A stretch of DNA of 64,000 nt, taken from NCBI GenBank assembly GCA_035328405.1, contig DAOLIT010000018.1:14456-78455 (forward strand). The letters are read 5' to 3'. The translations under genes and the position numbers were made by a program. The notes under the pieces were generated by a model. It saw only the letters and a program-made list of their open reading frames with translations. It was not told the DNA's origin and did no database searches. This document shows positions 18,801-26,505 of this stretch, piece after piece. The DNA comes from JAEUKA01 sp035328405. GTDB lineage: Bacteria; Myxococcota_A; Polyangia; Palsa-1104; JAEUJZ01. How positions within the stretch are numbered: the stretch's first letter is position 1; each line of letters starts with the position of its first letter.

Positions 18801-19113
18801 CCAAAACATCTAGATCACGCCCGAGCCGCGTTCGCAGCTCCTCGTTCCATTGTGTGGGCAGACGGAGATCAATAAACCGGAGTAGCATATCCGGCTTCTC
18901 TATTCCGATGAGAGTTCCCCCTATCCTCACCTGTTCGATCACTTGTCCGTCTTGCGGTACACGGAGCTCAGGTGCATCGGAAGGGGCTGTCGCACCCTGT
19001 GATGTTGGCACTTCCGCTTGAGCGAGGATGTGGCAGGGACAGGCCAGAAGAAACCCAATCACCACGAGGCTGGCGAGCCGCCAGGAGCCGAGACTCACGC
19101 TTGCTCGGCGCAT
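15877..19113 (-). CDS. bamA: Omp85-family outer membrane assembly protein (BamA-like)
   Basis: The 1078-residue protein has a signal peptide (about 1-37) and at least five POTRA-like repeats in the periplasmic half. The most recognisable begin FVGRKELSVSEL and IRGNFVTRESIVRRDLPF. A C-terminal 16-strand barrel follows, with the loop-6 motif GGDSSTRGY (the R-G-Y/F that seals the barrel). Such proteins insert outer membrane proteins. It is longer than E. coli BamA (about 800) and ends in Leu instead of the usual terminal aromatic residue. BamA, TamA and other Omp85 members are hard to separate; the POTRA count favours BamA-like. The ATG at 19113 follows TATCAT by seven bases. The much longer open frame upstream is antisense to the next gene. 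Confidence 0.85.
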   Translation of the reverse strand: MRRASVSLGSWRLASLVVIGFLLACPCHILAQAEVPTSQGATAPSDAPELRVPQDGQVIEQVRIGGTLIGIEKPDMLLRFIDLRLPTQWNEELRTRLGRDLDVLGYQATYSTVGSTTLAISVRPMRTVRRIYVTGNWPIFEWEILSFVTWRPGYRLPEGEALTAEMRRQERELVNFLRRTGYYDATADFALEWAPDRPEQVSVRISVRLNTGLWRLRYRFGNIRSEGVKLLSPLELRGFFEHCCLWFGRTSTERINEDIKRLVDHYQDKGYAGVRIARREVYPNSKERVVDLDLAIEERKRVELHFVGRKELSVSELRSVVTIFRDNYYSANELDESARNLHRLYQQKGFFDARVKWRWRNRSGDPVEVDFLIHEGPQLKVRDIEFVSGPSAKPLSYPPSRLEEQVRTRRYPRLGVIGLGEGGFASAVALSQDVAHLEDFYRREGFPLAQISVYVARSKEALKSAGLLGIQTALDDSTTRGDLYVRFEVDEGPREEVADVALSFSDSSGLNAQQILQGLQLHSGTAYTAEAMIADKLRLHEQLASLGHPYAVIDPTQSSWNKDHTKVTLRWVVTTKETVKFGPIVIRGNFVTRESIVRRDLPFKEGDVFNRDKLLEAEQNLIGRQIFSSVRVIPNPGETDEYRLEARQKSWQLRRNPVPVLIEVTERYDNSGELGIYVGVSTDNPLYSSANYTWRNLLGTGTEVELRGELGIRVQSLLARIAAPRLWNPFVRLDVRGFWRNENTYSIGQVTSYGANAELTRFVARTDEQGRRLPPTLRVFGRLEFNISQILVPLYRSEGTADVNFDGDRTQSLKASVGVVWDRRVGFEAPALLRRNLPVPTNPLMPVSGFLLSAQMTAALCCAISQGNVNSSFVSFAGQAVVLRPFGPLLRPEDGWPFGMKRFNWKMNLRINYGIPLVRPGLPVVERFYAGGDSSTRGYDPDALRAEAVQSPVGPLPGDRGYRVVPVGGDARFLSQIEWEFAITPKIGGWPWVGALFVDTGAVFDGAQRIKWNDVRFSVGISLVRLLTQFGSLSLDYAFPLTLPGQDTLIQSERWKKEPWYSHFPGRIHFNWGMPISL

Positions 19114-19120
19114 TTGGACT

Positions 19121-19126
19121 ATGATA
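19121..19126 (-). promoter_or_regulatory. Candidate -10 hexamer TATCAT for the Omp85 gene
   Basis: On the minus strand TATCAT (five of six matches to TATAAT) ends seven bases before the ATG at 19113. No Shine-Dalgarno is present, so a transcript starting about 6-7 bases below the hexamer would be leaderless. I see no good -35 box. Confidence 0.45.
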
Positions 19127-19170
19127 GAGAACACTGGTGATTTGTCGGGCCCAGTATAGGAGATTTTTAT

Positions 19171-19896
19171 ATGTCTGATCGTCGCGAAAACTCGCTTCTT
19201 TTCTCGCTTAACCAGCTCAAAGACCTTCAGGAGGAGCGGCTGGCAGAGGAAGCAGCGGCGGTCCGCGCCCAGGAGGAAGCGGCCCGACGAGCTGTCGAGG
19301 ACGAAGAACGTCGTAGGCGCGAAGAGGAAGAAGCAAAAATTCGGGCTGCCGAGGAGAAAATCCGACTCGAGCGAGAAGAGAAAGAGCGTCTCGCTCGAGA
19401 AGAAAAATTCCGCATCGATGAATCGGAACGCCGCGCGCAAGTCGAGGCCGAGGCTCGAATCGAAGAAGCGCGACGAATCAAAGAGACGCAAGAGCGCATC
19501 AAGAAGCAACTCCCCTACAAGCTGCTCGCAGGCGTCGCTGCCGCGATTCTTGTCGTCGCGATGGTTGTTATCGGCGTCATCATCAACAAGCGTCTCGAGG
19601 AAGAAAAGCTGCACCAAGCTCAACTTGCCGAACAGCGAAAGTTGGAACGCGAACGCGCGGCTGCCGAGGAACGCAAACTCGAGGAAGAGCAGAAGAAAAC
19701 CGAGCAAGCCATCAAAAATTTGATGGCCAAGTTGGATTCGACCTCGAAAGAAGTTGAGCGCAAGAAAGCCGAAGAAGACGCCAAAAGAGCCGCCGCATCA
19801 GCCAGCAAATCGTCTGGCAAAGGCAAAAAAGGCGGCAAAGACAGCAAGGAAGACGGCAAGAAGGGCGGAACCAGCGTCAGCGACATTGATTTGTAA
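19171..19896 (+). CDS. Coiled-coil protein with central transmembrane helix
   Basis: The 241-residue protein is built of three parts. The first is a charged coiled coil of about 100 residues dominated by Glu, Arg, Ala and Lys (R-R-R-E-E-E-E-A-K type). The second is a transmembrane helix near residues 116-139 (LLAGVAAAILVVAMVVIGVI). The third is a second coiled coil followed by a Lys/Gly/Ser-rich tail. The first cytoplasmic half resembles TolA-like or cell-envelope scaffolds in composition only. The start has AGGAG eight bases before the ATG. It is divergent from the Omp85 gene, with 57 bases between them, so the two may share control. I do not recognise a family. Confidence 0.75.
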   Translation: MSDRRENSLLFSLNQLKDLQEERLAEEAAAVRAQEEAARRAVEDEERRRREEEEAKIRAAEEKIRLEREEKERLAREEKFRIDESERRAQVEAEARIEEARRIKETQERIKKQLPYKLLAGVAAAILVVAMVVIGVIINKRLEEEKLHQAQLAEQRKLERERAAAEERKLEEEQKKTEQAIKNLMAKLDSTSKEVERKKAEEDAKRAAASASKSSGKGKKGGKDSKEDGKKGGTSVSDIDL

Positions 19897-19919
19897 CGAC
19901 GCGGTGGCCAAATCGATGC

Positions 19920-19948
19920 TTGACTTGCGGTGTGAAGGTAGGTACATG
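19920..19948 (+). promoter_or_regulatory. Putative promoter of tRNA-Cys
   Basis: TTGACT at 19920-19925 matches the -35 consensus at five of six positions and is followed by a 17-base spacer and TACATG at 19943-19948, a weak -10. Transcription would start about 30 bases before the mature tRNA. This is the only -35-like match I found close to the tRNA. Confidence 0.4.
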
Positions 19949-19984
19949 TCCTCTCGGTTTTGCGCAATTGCGTGAGGCTGTTCG

Positions 19985-20056
<72 letters not shown>

Positions 20057-20170
20057 CGTAGTTCTTTCGTTCCATGCGCCGGGTTCCGCCGCACTGAGCG
20101 AAACAGGGGGCCCTCAGCAAAGGTTGGGATAGCTCGTTCTCTCGCTGATGGAAGTCCGGCTTGCAGAAGT

Positions 20171-20557
20171 CTACTCGACCACAACCGCCCCGCGCAGCAT
20201 GTTCATCCCGCAGGTGAAGGTCACTTCGCCTTTCTCTTGCGGCAGTTTCAGCGCAATTTCGGTCGGTTTGTCCTCGCTGAGCGTTTTCTTGACGTTCTGA
20301 GCAGGAAACACGATTTCGCGTCCGCATTCTCCCGCGCTCTTTTCGTAGCGAACCGTGATCAAAAGCTCTTCCCCTGGGCGTCCGACGATACGAGGCGGCG
20401 AATAGCCCTGATCACTGACCCGCAGTTCAACCCTGCGCGAACCGTTTTGCGCCACGTTGGGCGGCTCGCTTTTTTTGCAACCGCTCAAAAGAGTCCCCCC
20501 GATTCCTACATATGCGCACAGTGCGACACAACTCAAAGCAAACGAATGTGTTTTCAT
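20171..20557 (-). CDS. Cupredoxin-like lipoprotein
   Basis: The 128-residue product has a lipoprotein signal with lipobox L-L-S-G-C and a single cupredoxin-type domain. The segment G-E-C-G-R-E-I-V-F-P and the C-terminal F-T-C-G-M-N-M-L-R-G match the Cupredoxin_1 pattern seen in copper-handling and EfeO-type proteins, where Cys, Met and sometimes Glu bind metal. There is no classical His-Cys-His-Met blue copper set, so electron transfer is unlikely and metal binding or sensing in the envelope is the better guess. I start at the ATG at 20557; an upstream frame to 20635 lacks a signal peptide. Confidence 0.8.
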   Translation of the reverse strand: MKTHSFALSCVALCAYVGIGGTLLSGCKKSEPPNVAQNGSRRVELRVSDQGYSPPRIVGRPGEELLITVRYEKSAGECGREIVFPAQNVKKTLSEDKPTEIALKLPQEKGEVTFTCGMNMLRGAVVVE

Positions 20558-20732
20558 GACCCGAAAATGTAGCGGCAATGCGGTCATGGCCCAATTTTCT
20601 TGCATGTCTAGTGAATGGATACAGGGTGGGCGCAAGATGGCTTGGTGGTGGAATGAACCTAGGTAGCGACGGATGCACGGGCGTTTCGCTGGACCAGAAT
20701 GGTTCGTCCGAAAGAAAACACCGATTTTGCGC

Positions 20733-20762
20733 TTGGATCGGCCCTTCTCTCTCTAGTTAAAT
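20733..20762 (+). promoter_or_regulatory. Putative promoter upstream of the zinc-ribbon/FHA gene
   Basis: TTGGAT at 20733-20738 is separated by 18 bases from TTAAAT at 20757-20762, giving a transcript with a leader of about 24 bases before the ATG at 20793. The surrounding sequence is GC-rich, so the AT-rich hexamer stands out. It would serve the zinc-ribbon/FHA and phosphatase genes. Confidence 0.35.
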
Positions 20763-20792
20763 TAGGGGGAGCAAGATCCCGGTTACGACGCG

Positions 20793-22061
20793 ATGGCACG
20801 GTGCAAGAACTGCGGAAAAGCCAACCGAGACGGCGCGCTGTTTTGCCAAGACTGCGGCAAGCTGCTCGACGGTGTGGCGAGCGGCCAAGCAGACGGCTTG
20901 GTCGGTTTTGAAAAAAAGGATGCGGCGATGGCAGCCGTGGCTGCAATTCCGGTCGCTCGCGACGAAGAACCGGCGGCGCTTCTACGACCGCTGAGTTCAG
21001 GAACGCAAGGCGCGCAGGGGCCGATCGATCCGGGCCCGCCCGCTTCCTCGCAACATGAGCCGCGCAAGATCGAGTCGCCTGAACAGACTCCTCTCGTCGG
21101 TGATTTCTATGCTTGCGAAGGATGTGGGGCTCAAAATCCCACCGCCGCGTCGTTTTGCCGAAATTGCGGCCAAAATTTGAATCTGCGGCAGCGACCGGTA
21201 AACACGCGAATCTCTTGTGGTCACTGCGGCCAAGCAACGCCGGCAGGGTTTATGTATTGCCAACATTGTGGCAACCGAATTCTCCCGGAAACAGCCGCTC
21301 GATCGCCAGTCGCCAGTCGATCAAATGAGCCTGCCAAGCTTTCTCCGCAACCGCCTGTGGTCAAAAGTGGGCCGCCGGCGCGACCTGTAGGCGATGGTCC
21401 TACCAATCGCGACAAGAATGGGCTTCGCGGTCGTTTTGTGGTTGTGCGGCGCGACGGTGGAGACGGTGAGAATTTGCCGCTTTCTGGCGAAGTTTGCGAT
21501 CTTGGCCGATCGACGCATCGCTGTTTGGCCGACGATCCATTCCTGGCGAGCCGGCATGTGCGGATTTCTTGGGCTGTCGGCGGAGTGAAAGTTCGCCCGC
21601 TGGACACGGTGAACGGCGTGTTTTGGCAGCTTCGCGAGCCCTATGAACTGTTGTCTGGGGATGTTTTCTTTGTGGGCCGCGAGCTAATTCGGTTCGAGTT
21701 ACTTTCAGGTGACGAACGCGATCTCCCGTCGGTTAGCGAGCAGGGAGTTCGCGTGCTGGGCAGCGCGCCACGCGAGTCGTGGGGACGCTTGCGACAACTC
21801 ACAACCGCAGCCGTAAATCGAGATATCTGGCACTTGAGCCGCCCAGAAATTGTGCTTGGACGAGAGGAAGGCGACATCGTGTTTCCCGACGACGAGTTTC
21901 TTTCCCGAAGACACGCTCTTTTGTCTCGGGTGGGCGGTAAAGTACGCTTGGAAGATCAGAATTCATCGAACGGAACCTACGTGCGGCTGCGTGGCGATCG
22001 TGAAATTGGGCCGGGCGACATTTTGCGTCTCGGCGAACAAGTGCTCCGGTATGAGCCATAG
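20793..22061 (+). CDS. Zinc-ribbon and FHA-domain protein
   Basis: The 422-residue protein begins with a zinc ribbon (C-x2-C...C-x2-C at residues 4-22). A linker follows, then two more ribbons (CEGCG...CRNCG and CGHCG...CQHCG). The C-terminal half holds two FHA folds. The second is canonical, with LGREEGDIVF, SRRHA and NSSNGTYV. The first is weaker, with D-L-G-R-S-T and S-R-H-V-R. FHA domains bind phosphothreonine, so this is a likely reader of Ser/Thr kinase signals. The PP2C gene follows after 8 bases. No kinase is next to them. Ribbon-plus-FHA proteins are common in myxobacterial signalling, but the target here is unknown. Confidence 0.85.
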   Translation: MARCKNCGKANRDGALFCQDCGKLLDGVASGQADGLVGFEKKDAAMAAVAAIPVARDEEPAALLRPLSSGTQGAQGPIDPGPPASSQHEPRKIESPEQTPLVGDFYACEGCGAQNPTAASFCRNCGQNLNLRQRPVNTRISCGHCGQATPAGFMYCQHCGNRILPETAARSPVASRSNEPAKLSPQPPVVKSGPPARPVGDGPTNRDKNGLRGRFVVVRRDGGDGENLPLSGEVCDLGRSTHRCLADDPFLASRHVRISWAVGGVKVRPLDTVNGVFWQLREPYELLSGDVFFVGRELIRFELLSGDERDLPSVSEQGVRVLGSAPRESWGRLRQLTTAAVNRDIWHLSRPEIVLGREEGDIVFPDDEFLSRRHALLSRVGGKVRLEDQNSSNGTYVRLRGDREIGPGDILRLGEQVLRYEP

Positions 22062-22069
22062 GACCTGTG

Positions 22070-23926
22070 ATGTCGGATGAAACCCCCTCCATCTTGGTCC
22101 GCATCGTTGGTGCCACCGACGTAGGGCTTATTCGGGAGCACAACGAGGACAATTTCATCGTCGTCGATCTGTCGAGCGGTGAAACAAATTTCCTTGAGCC
22201 TCGCGAGGTCGTCCTTGGAAAAAAAGGGACGATGTTGGTGGTTTGCGATGGCATGGGAGGTGCTGCTGCGGGCGAAGTTGCGTCGCACATGGCCGTCGAA
22301 TCCATGCGTCGTCAAATGCTCCAGTATGTGACTGAACAGCTTGATGCTGACGGGAAAGTCGTGGAGCCACCTTCCGGGGCTCCGTCGCTGCCGCAAGAAG
22401 CGCAAAACGAAAGCGTCTTTTTGCGGATGTCGCGCTGGCTGAGAGATTCGACGGCACGAGCGAACCTAGAGATTTGGGAAGCAGCGTGTGCGGATCTATC
22501 GAAAAACGGTATGGGCACGACGCTCACGGGCCTTGTGATGCTCGGGTCGCAGATCGTCGTGTCGCAAATCGGCGATAGCCGCGCGTATTTGTGTCGGCAA
22601 GGTGTGCTGACTCAAATTACGCACGACCAGTCTCTGGTAAATCAGCTTTTGGATTCAGGACAGATCACGCCGGAGCAAGCCAAGCTTTTTGAACACTCGA
22701 ACGTGATTTTGCAGGCGCTCGGTGTTCAGGAGGACATCGAGGTCGTGCTGTCTTCGGAAACCGTGCGGCGCGGCGATCGGATGTTGTTGTGTTCGGATGG
22801 CCTTGTCGGCGTTGTCACCGACGAAGAAATCCAGGAAGTGATGGCTTCGACGGAAGATCTTGGCGAAGCGGCGCGAAAATTGATCGATTTGGCCCGTTCC
22901 GGCGGTGGCCCCGACAACATCACTGTGATTCTTGCGCAAGCCGAGGGAGAGGGACTTGCCGTTCCGACCGCAGAGGAGCACGCGAAGTATCAGGTGATGA
23001 CGCTACCGGGTGAAAAACCGATCGAACGTCGCCCGTTTGGGGAAGGCTATCAGTTTGGTTCGCCCGCTGGATCAACCTCAAACGCTCCCGATTTGGTTGT
23101 TGCTCGGCCAGATGGCCACCGTGTGTCGTTGGTGATGTGGGCGGCGTTGTTCACGTTGATTGCGACGTTGGTGGTGCTCGCTGTGGTGTTGCTCCCAAAG
23201 CGTTTCAAAGCGCCTCAGCGTGCGCTGTGCTCCGTCCTCGTCGAGCCAGCAGGTATGGAAGTGTGGGTTGATCCCAGCCAAAGTCCTACGCCGCTGTTCA
23301 AGACATCCAATCGAAATGAACAGATGACCGTCGAGCTGGGTGTTGGACAGCATGTCTTTGTGCTCCGCAGCCCCGAGGATCGAAGCGTGCGTTCCGCGTC
23401 GGTTGTCGTTCAGGTCGCGGCTGGTCAGCCGTGCAACCTCAAGTTGTCCACGTTGCCTACGGTGGAATTTGCTTCCGATTTGGGTACGGCTGGCGACGCA
23501 GGGTCTCCTGCCGATGCCGGAACAAAAGAGGCCGATGCCGCGAGCGTCGCTCTGGACGCTGGAACGGATTTGGGCATGCCCACGGTCCCCGGTGTGGACT
23601 TGTCGGTGGCCGTGGCTGAAGGTTCCGACGAGGAATCCACCAAAAAGACGGACAAAAAACCGCGCAATCGTCGTTCCAAAGACAAGGCAGGACCAAGTGT
23701 TGCGCCGGTGGAAGCGCCTCCCATGCTTGGCACGCCTGCCGGAAGCGACGGCCCAACTACCCCTGGCGAAAAAGCGGAGCCTCCGAAAACGGACAAACCA
23801 GCCGACTCGCCAAAGCCGAATCCGCCCGAGGCAAGGCCCGCTGCTCCCGACGGGAAACCGGCTTCGCCAGATGCAAAGCCTGCTCCCGAATCGAAACCTG
23901 CCGAAGCAACGCCCCAAAGTCCGTAA
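22070..23926 (+). CDS. PP2C-type Ser/Thr protein phosphatase with transmembrane tail
   Basis: The 618-residue protein dephosphorylates Ser/Thr. The PP2C domain (about 1-285) has the metal-binding motifs EHNEDN, VCDGMGGAAAGE, GMGTTL, IGDSRAYL, SDGL and GGGPDNIT, all with their aspartates. A transmembrane helix lies near 345-368 and the remaining 250 residues are predicted outside. That part is first a PEGA-like beta-rich part (V-L-V-E-P-A-G-M-E-V-W-V-D) and then a long Pro/Ala/Asp/Lys low-complexity tail. A membrane phosphatase with a periplasmic sensor-like segment is the likely reading. The ATG is directly preceded by an in-frame GTG (22067). It should act on the same phosphoproteins that the FHA neighbours read. 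Confidence 0.92.
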   Translation: MSDETPSILVRIVGATDVGLIREHNEDNFIVVDLSSGETNFLEPREVVLGKKGTMLVVCDGMGGAAAGEVASHMAVESMRRQMLQYVTEQLDADGKVVEPPSGAPSLPQEAQNESVFLRMSRWLRDSTARANLEIWEAACADLSKNGMGTTLTGLVMLGSQIVVSQIGDSRAYLCRQGVLTQITHDQSLVNQLLDSGQITPEQAKLFEHSNVILQALGVQEDIEVVLSSETVRRGDRMLLCSDGLVGVVTDEEIQEVMASTEDLGEAARKLIDLARSGGGPDNITVILAQAEGEGLAVPTAEEHAKYQVMTLPGEKPIERRPFGEGYQFGSPAGSTSNAPDLVVARPDGHRVSLVMWAALFTLIATLVVLAVVLLPKRFKAPQRALCSVLVEPAGMEVWVDPSQSPTPLFKTSNRNEQMTVELGVGQHVFVLRSPEDRSVRSASVVVQVAAGQPCNLKLSTLPTVEFASDLGTAGDAGSPADAGTKEADAASVALDAGTDLGMPTVPGVDLSVAVAEGSDEESTKKTDKKPRNRRSKDKAGPSVAPVEAPPMLGTPAGSDGPTTPGEKAEPPKTDKPADSPKPNPPEARPAAPDGKPASPDAKPAPESKPAEATPQSP

Positions 23927-23932
23927 TGTTTC

Positions 23933-23960
23933 TTGTGTGCCCCGCCTCGTGAGCTAAGAT
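23933..23960 (+). promoter_or_regulatory. Putative promoter of the FHA-sigma-54 activator gene
   Basis: TTGTGT at 23933-23938 and TAAGAT at 23955-23960 are separated by 16 bases, and the ATG follows the -10 hexamer by ten bases with no Shine-Dalgarno. The transcript would be leaderless or nearly so. Confidence 0.4.
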
Positions 23961-23970
23961 TCGCGAAATC

Positions 23971-25371
23971 ATGAAGCTCTCGACGGAAGGAAGTGCGAAA
24001 ACGAGACTTGGGCAGACCAGAGATCCGAACTCGACGAGCGTCCTCGACGGCGTGCCTGAGTTCACGCGCTACCGACCCGGCGGGGTGTTCCTGGTCCTCG
24101 GTGGCCCGGACCGAGGCGAACAACTGGTCTTGGGTGATCGGCCCGTCGTAATCGGTTCTTCTCCGAGTTGCGACTTGGTGCTTTCGGATCGGACCGTTTC
24201 TCGTCGCCATGCAACGGCGCTTTTGGAAAACGGCCAGGTCGTTGTACGCGACCTCGGCTCGACCAATGGCAGTTTCACGTATGGAACACGGTTTAGCGAA
24301 ATCGTGGTCGGGTTTGGCAGCGAGATCACGTTGGGCAAAACCGTGCTCAAGTTTTTGCCGCAAGAGGAAACCCTCAAACCGGTCGAGAGCGACGAAGAGC
24401 ATTTCGGCAGCCTGCTCGGATGCGATGCGAAAATGCGCCGTTTGTTCGGTCTTTTGCGAGACATCTCGCCCACGGATTCAACCGTTCTCATTCAAGGCGA
24501 AACGGGCACCGGAAAAGAGTTGGTGGCCGAGGAAATTCACCGGCATTCCAAACGCGGCGACGGTCCATTTGTCGTATTCGACTGCGGGGCGGTTCCACGC
24601 GATCTCATCGAGTCGCTCCTGTTTGGTCACGTCAAAGGCGCGTTCACCAGCGCGGTTTCCGATCGGCAGGGTGCGTTCGCCGAGGCGCATGGCGGCACGA
24701 TTTTTTTGGATGAAATCGGTGAACTGTCGCTCGATCTGCAACCATCGTTGTTGCGGGCGCTCGACAAGCGCGCCGTGCGTCCCGTCGGAGGCAACGCCTA
24801 CCGTCAAGTCGATGTGCGCGTGATTGCGGCCACCAACCGCGACCTGCGCGAAGAAGTTGCCCGCAAAATGTTTCGTGAGGATTTGTATTTTCGCCTCGCC
24901 GTCATTCGCGTGCAGCTTCCCTCGTTGCGAGAACGCGAGCGCGACATCGAGCTGTTAACCCAGTCTTTCATCGAGCAGTTTTGCGCGGGCCGCTCGCTGT
25001 CCCTGCCTCCAGCGGAGCTTGCGCGACTCAAGAGCTATACCTGGCCTGGAAATGTGCGCGAACTTCGCAATGTCATCGAACGCGCTTGCGTGCTGGCGAA
25101 AGGTGACACGCTCAGTTTGGAAGAGCTTGGTGACGCCGTTTCGCATTCCGTGCCCCCAGTAATTCGTTCCTCGCTGCCGTTCAAAGAGGCCAAAGGGCAG
25201 CTCGTGGAGCATTTCGAGCGCGAATACATCGTTGATTTGATGAAACGCCACCGCATGAATTTGTCCGCCGCTTCCCGCGAGGCGCAAATCGACCGCAAAC
25301 ATCTGCGCGAGCTTTTGCGCAAATACGGCCTCGATCACCGCACCGATCCCGCCGACCGGTCAGCCGATTGA
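23971..25371 (+). CDS. FHA-domain sigma-54-dependent transcription activator
   Basis: The 466-residue enhancer-binding protein has an FHA domain (about 35-130: IGSSPSCDLVLSD, SRRHA, DLGSTNGSF). Its AAA+ sigma-54 domain carries Walker A GETGTGKE (176-183), Walker B GGTIFLDEIGEL and an arginine-finger region, and a Fis-type helix-turn-helix lies at the C-terminus (SAASREAQIDRKHLRELL). Phosphothreonine binding by the FHA domain should control it. The loop that contacts sigma-54 reads GAFTSA (223-228) instead of GAFTGA. The 3' end overlaps the convergent permease gene by 12 bases. With the two preceding genes it looks like a kinase-phosphatase output module. Confidence 0.93.
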   Translation: MKLSTEGSAKTRLGQTRDPNSTSVLDGVPEFTRYRPGGVFLVLGGPDRGEQLVLGDRPVVIGSSPSCDLVLSDRTVSRRHATALLENGQVVVRDLGSTNGSFTYGTRFSEIVVGFGSEITLGKTVLKFLPQEETLKPVESDEEHFGSLLGCDAKMRRLFGLLRDISPTDSTVLIQGETGTGKELVAEEIHRHSKRGDGPFVVFDCGAVPRDLIESLLFGHVKGAFTSAVSDRQGAFAEAHGGTIFLDEIGELSLDLQPSLLRALDKRAVRPVGGNAYRQVDVRVIAATNRDLREEVARKMFREDLYFRLAVIRVQLPSLRERERDIELLTQSFIEQFCAGRSLSLPPAELARLKSYTWPGNVRELRNVIERACVLAKGDTLSLEELGDAVSHSVPPVIRSSLPFKEAKGQLVEHFEREYIVDLMKRHRMNLSAASREAQIDRKHLRELLRKYGLDHRTDPADRSAD

Positions 25372-26505
25372 ACGCGACAGCCGCACATCCAACCACGCCG
25401 CCAAACCCAGCGTCAGGCCTCGCGCAATCAGCCGCGCTTCCGGCGGCACCGCCAAAAGCGACATTCCCGACAATAGACAAGCCAGAAGCAGCGAGCCCAA
25501 CAGCACTCCCCCAACGGTCCCTCGACCGCCGCGCAAACTGCAACCACCAATCACACACGCCGCCACCGCATCAAGCTCCATGAGTTCCCCCACCGTCGTC
25601 GTGGAGGCACCCGCATACGCCGTTTGCAAAAGACCCGTGAGCGCCACAAGACCGCCCAGCAGCGTGTATGCGGCGATCACGACTTTGCCGACCTCAATCC
25701 CAGACAAAGCCGCTGCCTCTTCGTTTCCACCGACCGCATACAGGGCTCGACCGAACCGTGTATGTTGCAAGAGCACCTGAACACACACCGCCACACCCGC
25801 CAAAATCAATAGCGGCAGCGGCAGACCGCGAAATTGTCCCGTGACAATCACCAGCAACAGCAACGCTTGCGCCGTCACAAAAAAACGCAAAAACGGTCGT
25901 TCTCCATCGGGTGGCTTTTCGCCCATCGACAGCGCATCTTTCCGCGCCTGCCTATGACTGTGCCTTGCTCGAAGCCCCAGCACCGCAACCACAACCACCC
26001 ACACACCATACGACATCGCAGGCGGCACATACGTCGTCGTCAGCACGGACAAAAGATTGCTTTGGCCCCCCGGACTTACCGGCACTGTTTGGTTCCGAAT
26101 GCAGAGCCAAAACAGCCCTTTGCACACCAAAAGACCGCCCAGCGTGATGATGAAAGCCGGAATGCGTTGGTGATGAATGAAACGGCCCTGCAACCGCCAC
26201 ACGAGCAGCCCCACCACCATCGCCACCACCATCGCTGCCTCCGCCGGCAATCGGCAACGCATGATGAGCACCGCCGCGATGCCGCCCACCAAACCAACGC
26301 CACTGCCTGCTGACAAGTCGATGTGTCCCGGCAAAATCACCAGCAACATGCCCAAACTCAGCACCGACGTGATCGCGAACTCGATGGACAGCATGCTCAG
26401 GTTGCGCGGCGACAGGTATTGCGGAGCCACGAGCCCAAAAAACAAAAGACACCCCAGCAGCACGAACACGAGCGAAAAATCTCGCAACAGCAGCCGTTCA
26501 TTCAT
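25360..26505 (-). CDS. Sugar-type ABC transporter permease (XylH/RbsC family)
   Basis: The 381-residue protein has ten or more hydrophobic helices and the conserved elements of carbohydrate-uptake permeases of the XylH/RbsC type: I-D-L-S-A-G near residue 66 and V-G-G-N-E-E-A-A-A-L-S-G-I in the coupling region. It overlaps the upstream ATPase gene by four bases, so the two are co-translated. No periplasmic binding protein lies beside the pair. The imported substrate, likely a pentose or related compound, cannot be named. Confidence 0.87.
   Translation of the reverse strand: MNERLLLRDFSLVFVLLGCLLFFGLVAPQYLSPRNLSMLSIEFAITSVLSLGMLLVILPGHIDLSAGSGVGLVGGIAAVLIMRCRLPAEAAMVVAMVVGLLVWRLQGRFIHHQRIPAFIITLGGLLVCKGLFWLCIRNQTVPVSPGGQSNLLSVLTTTYVPPAMSYGVWVVVVAVLGLRARHSHRQARKDALSMGEKPPDGERPFLRFFVTAQALLLLVIVTGQFRGLPLPLLILAGVAVCVQVLLQHTRFGRALYAVGGNEEAAALSGIEVGKVVIAAYTLLGGLVALTGLLQTAYAGASTTTVGELMELDAVAACVIGGCSLRGGRGTVGGVLLGSLLLACLLSGMSLLAVPPEARLIARGLTLGLAAWLDVRLSRSIG

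Noticed and set aside
19114..19707. N-terminal extension of the Omp85 frame up to 19707
   Set aside because: It is antisense to the coiled-coil gene and lies before a good signal peptide that starts at 19113.
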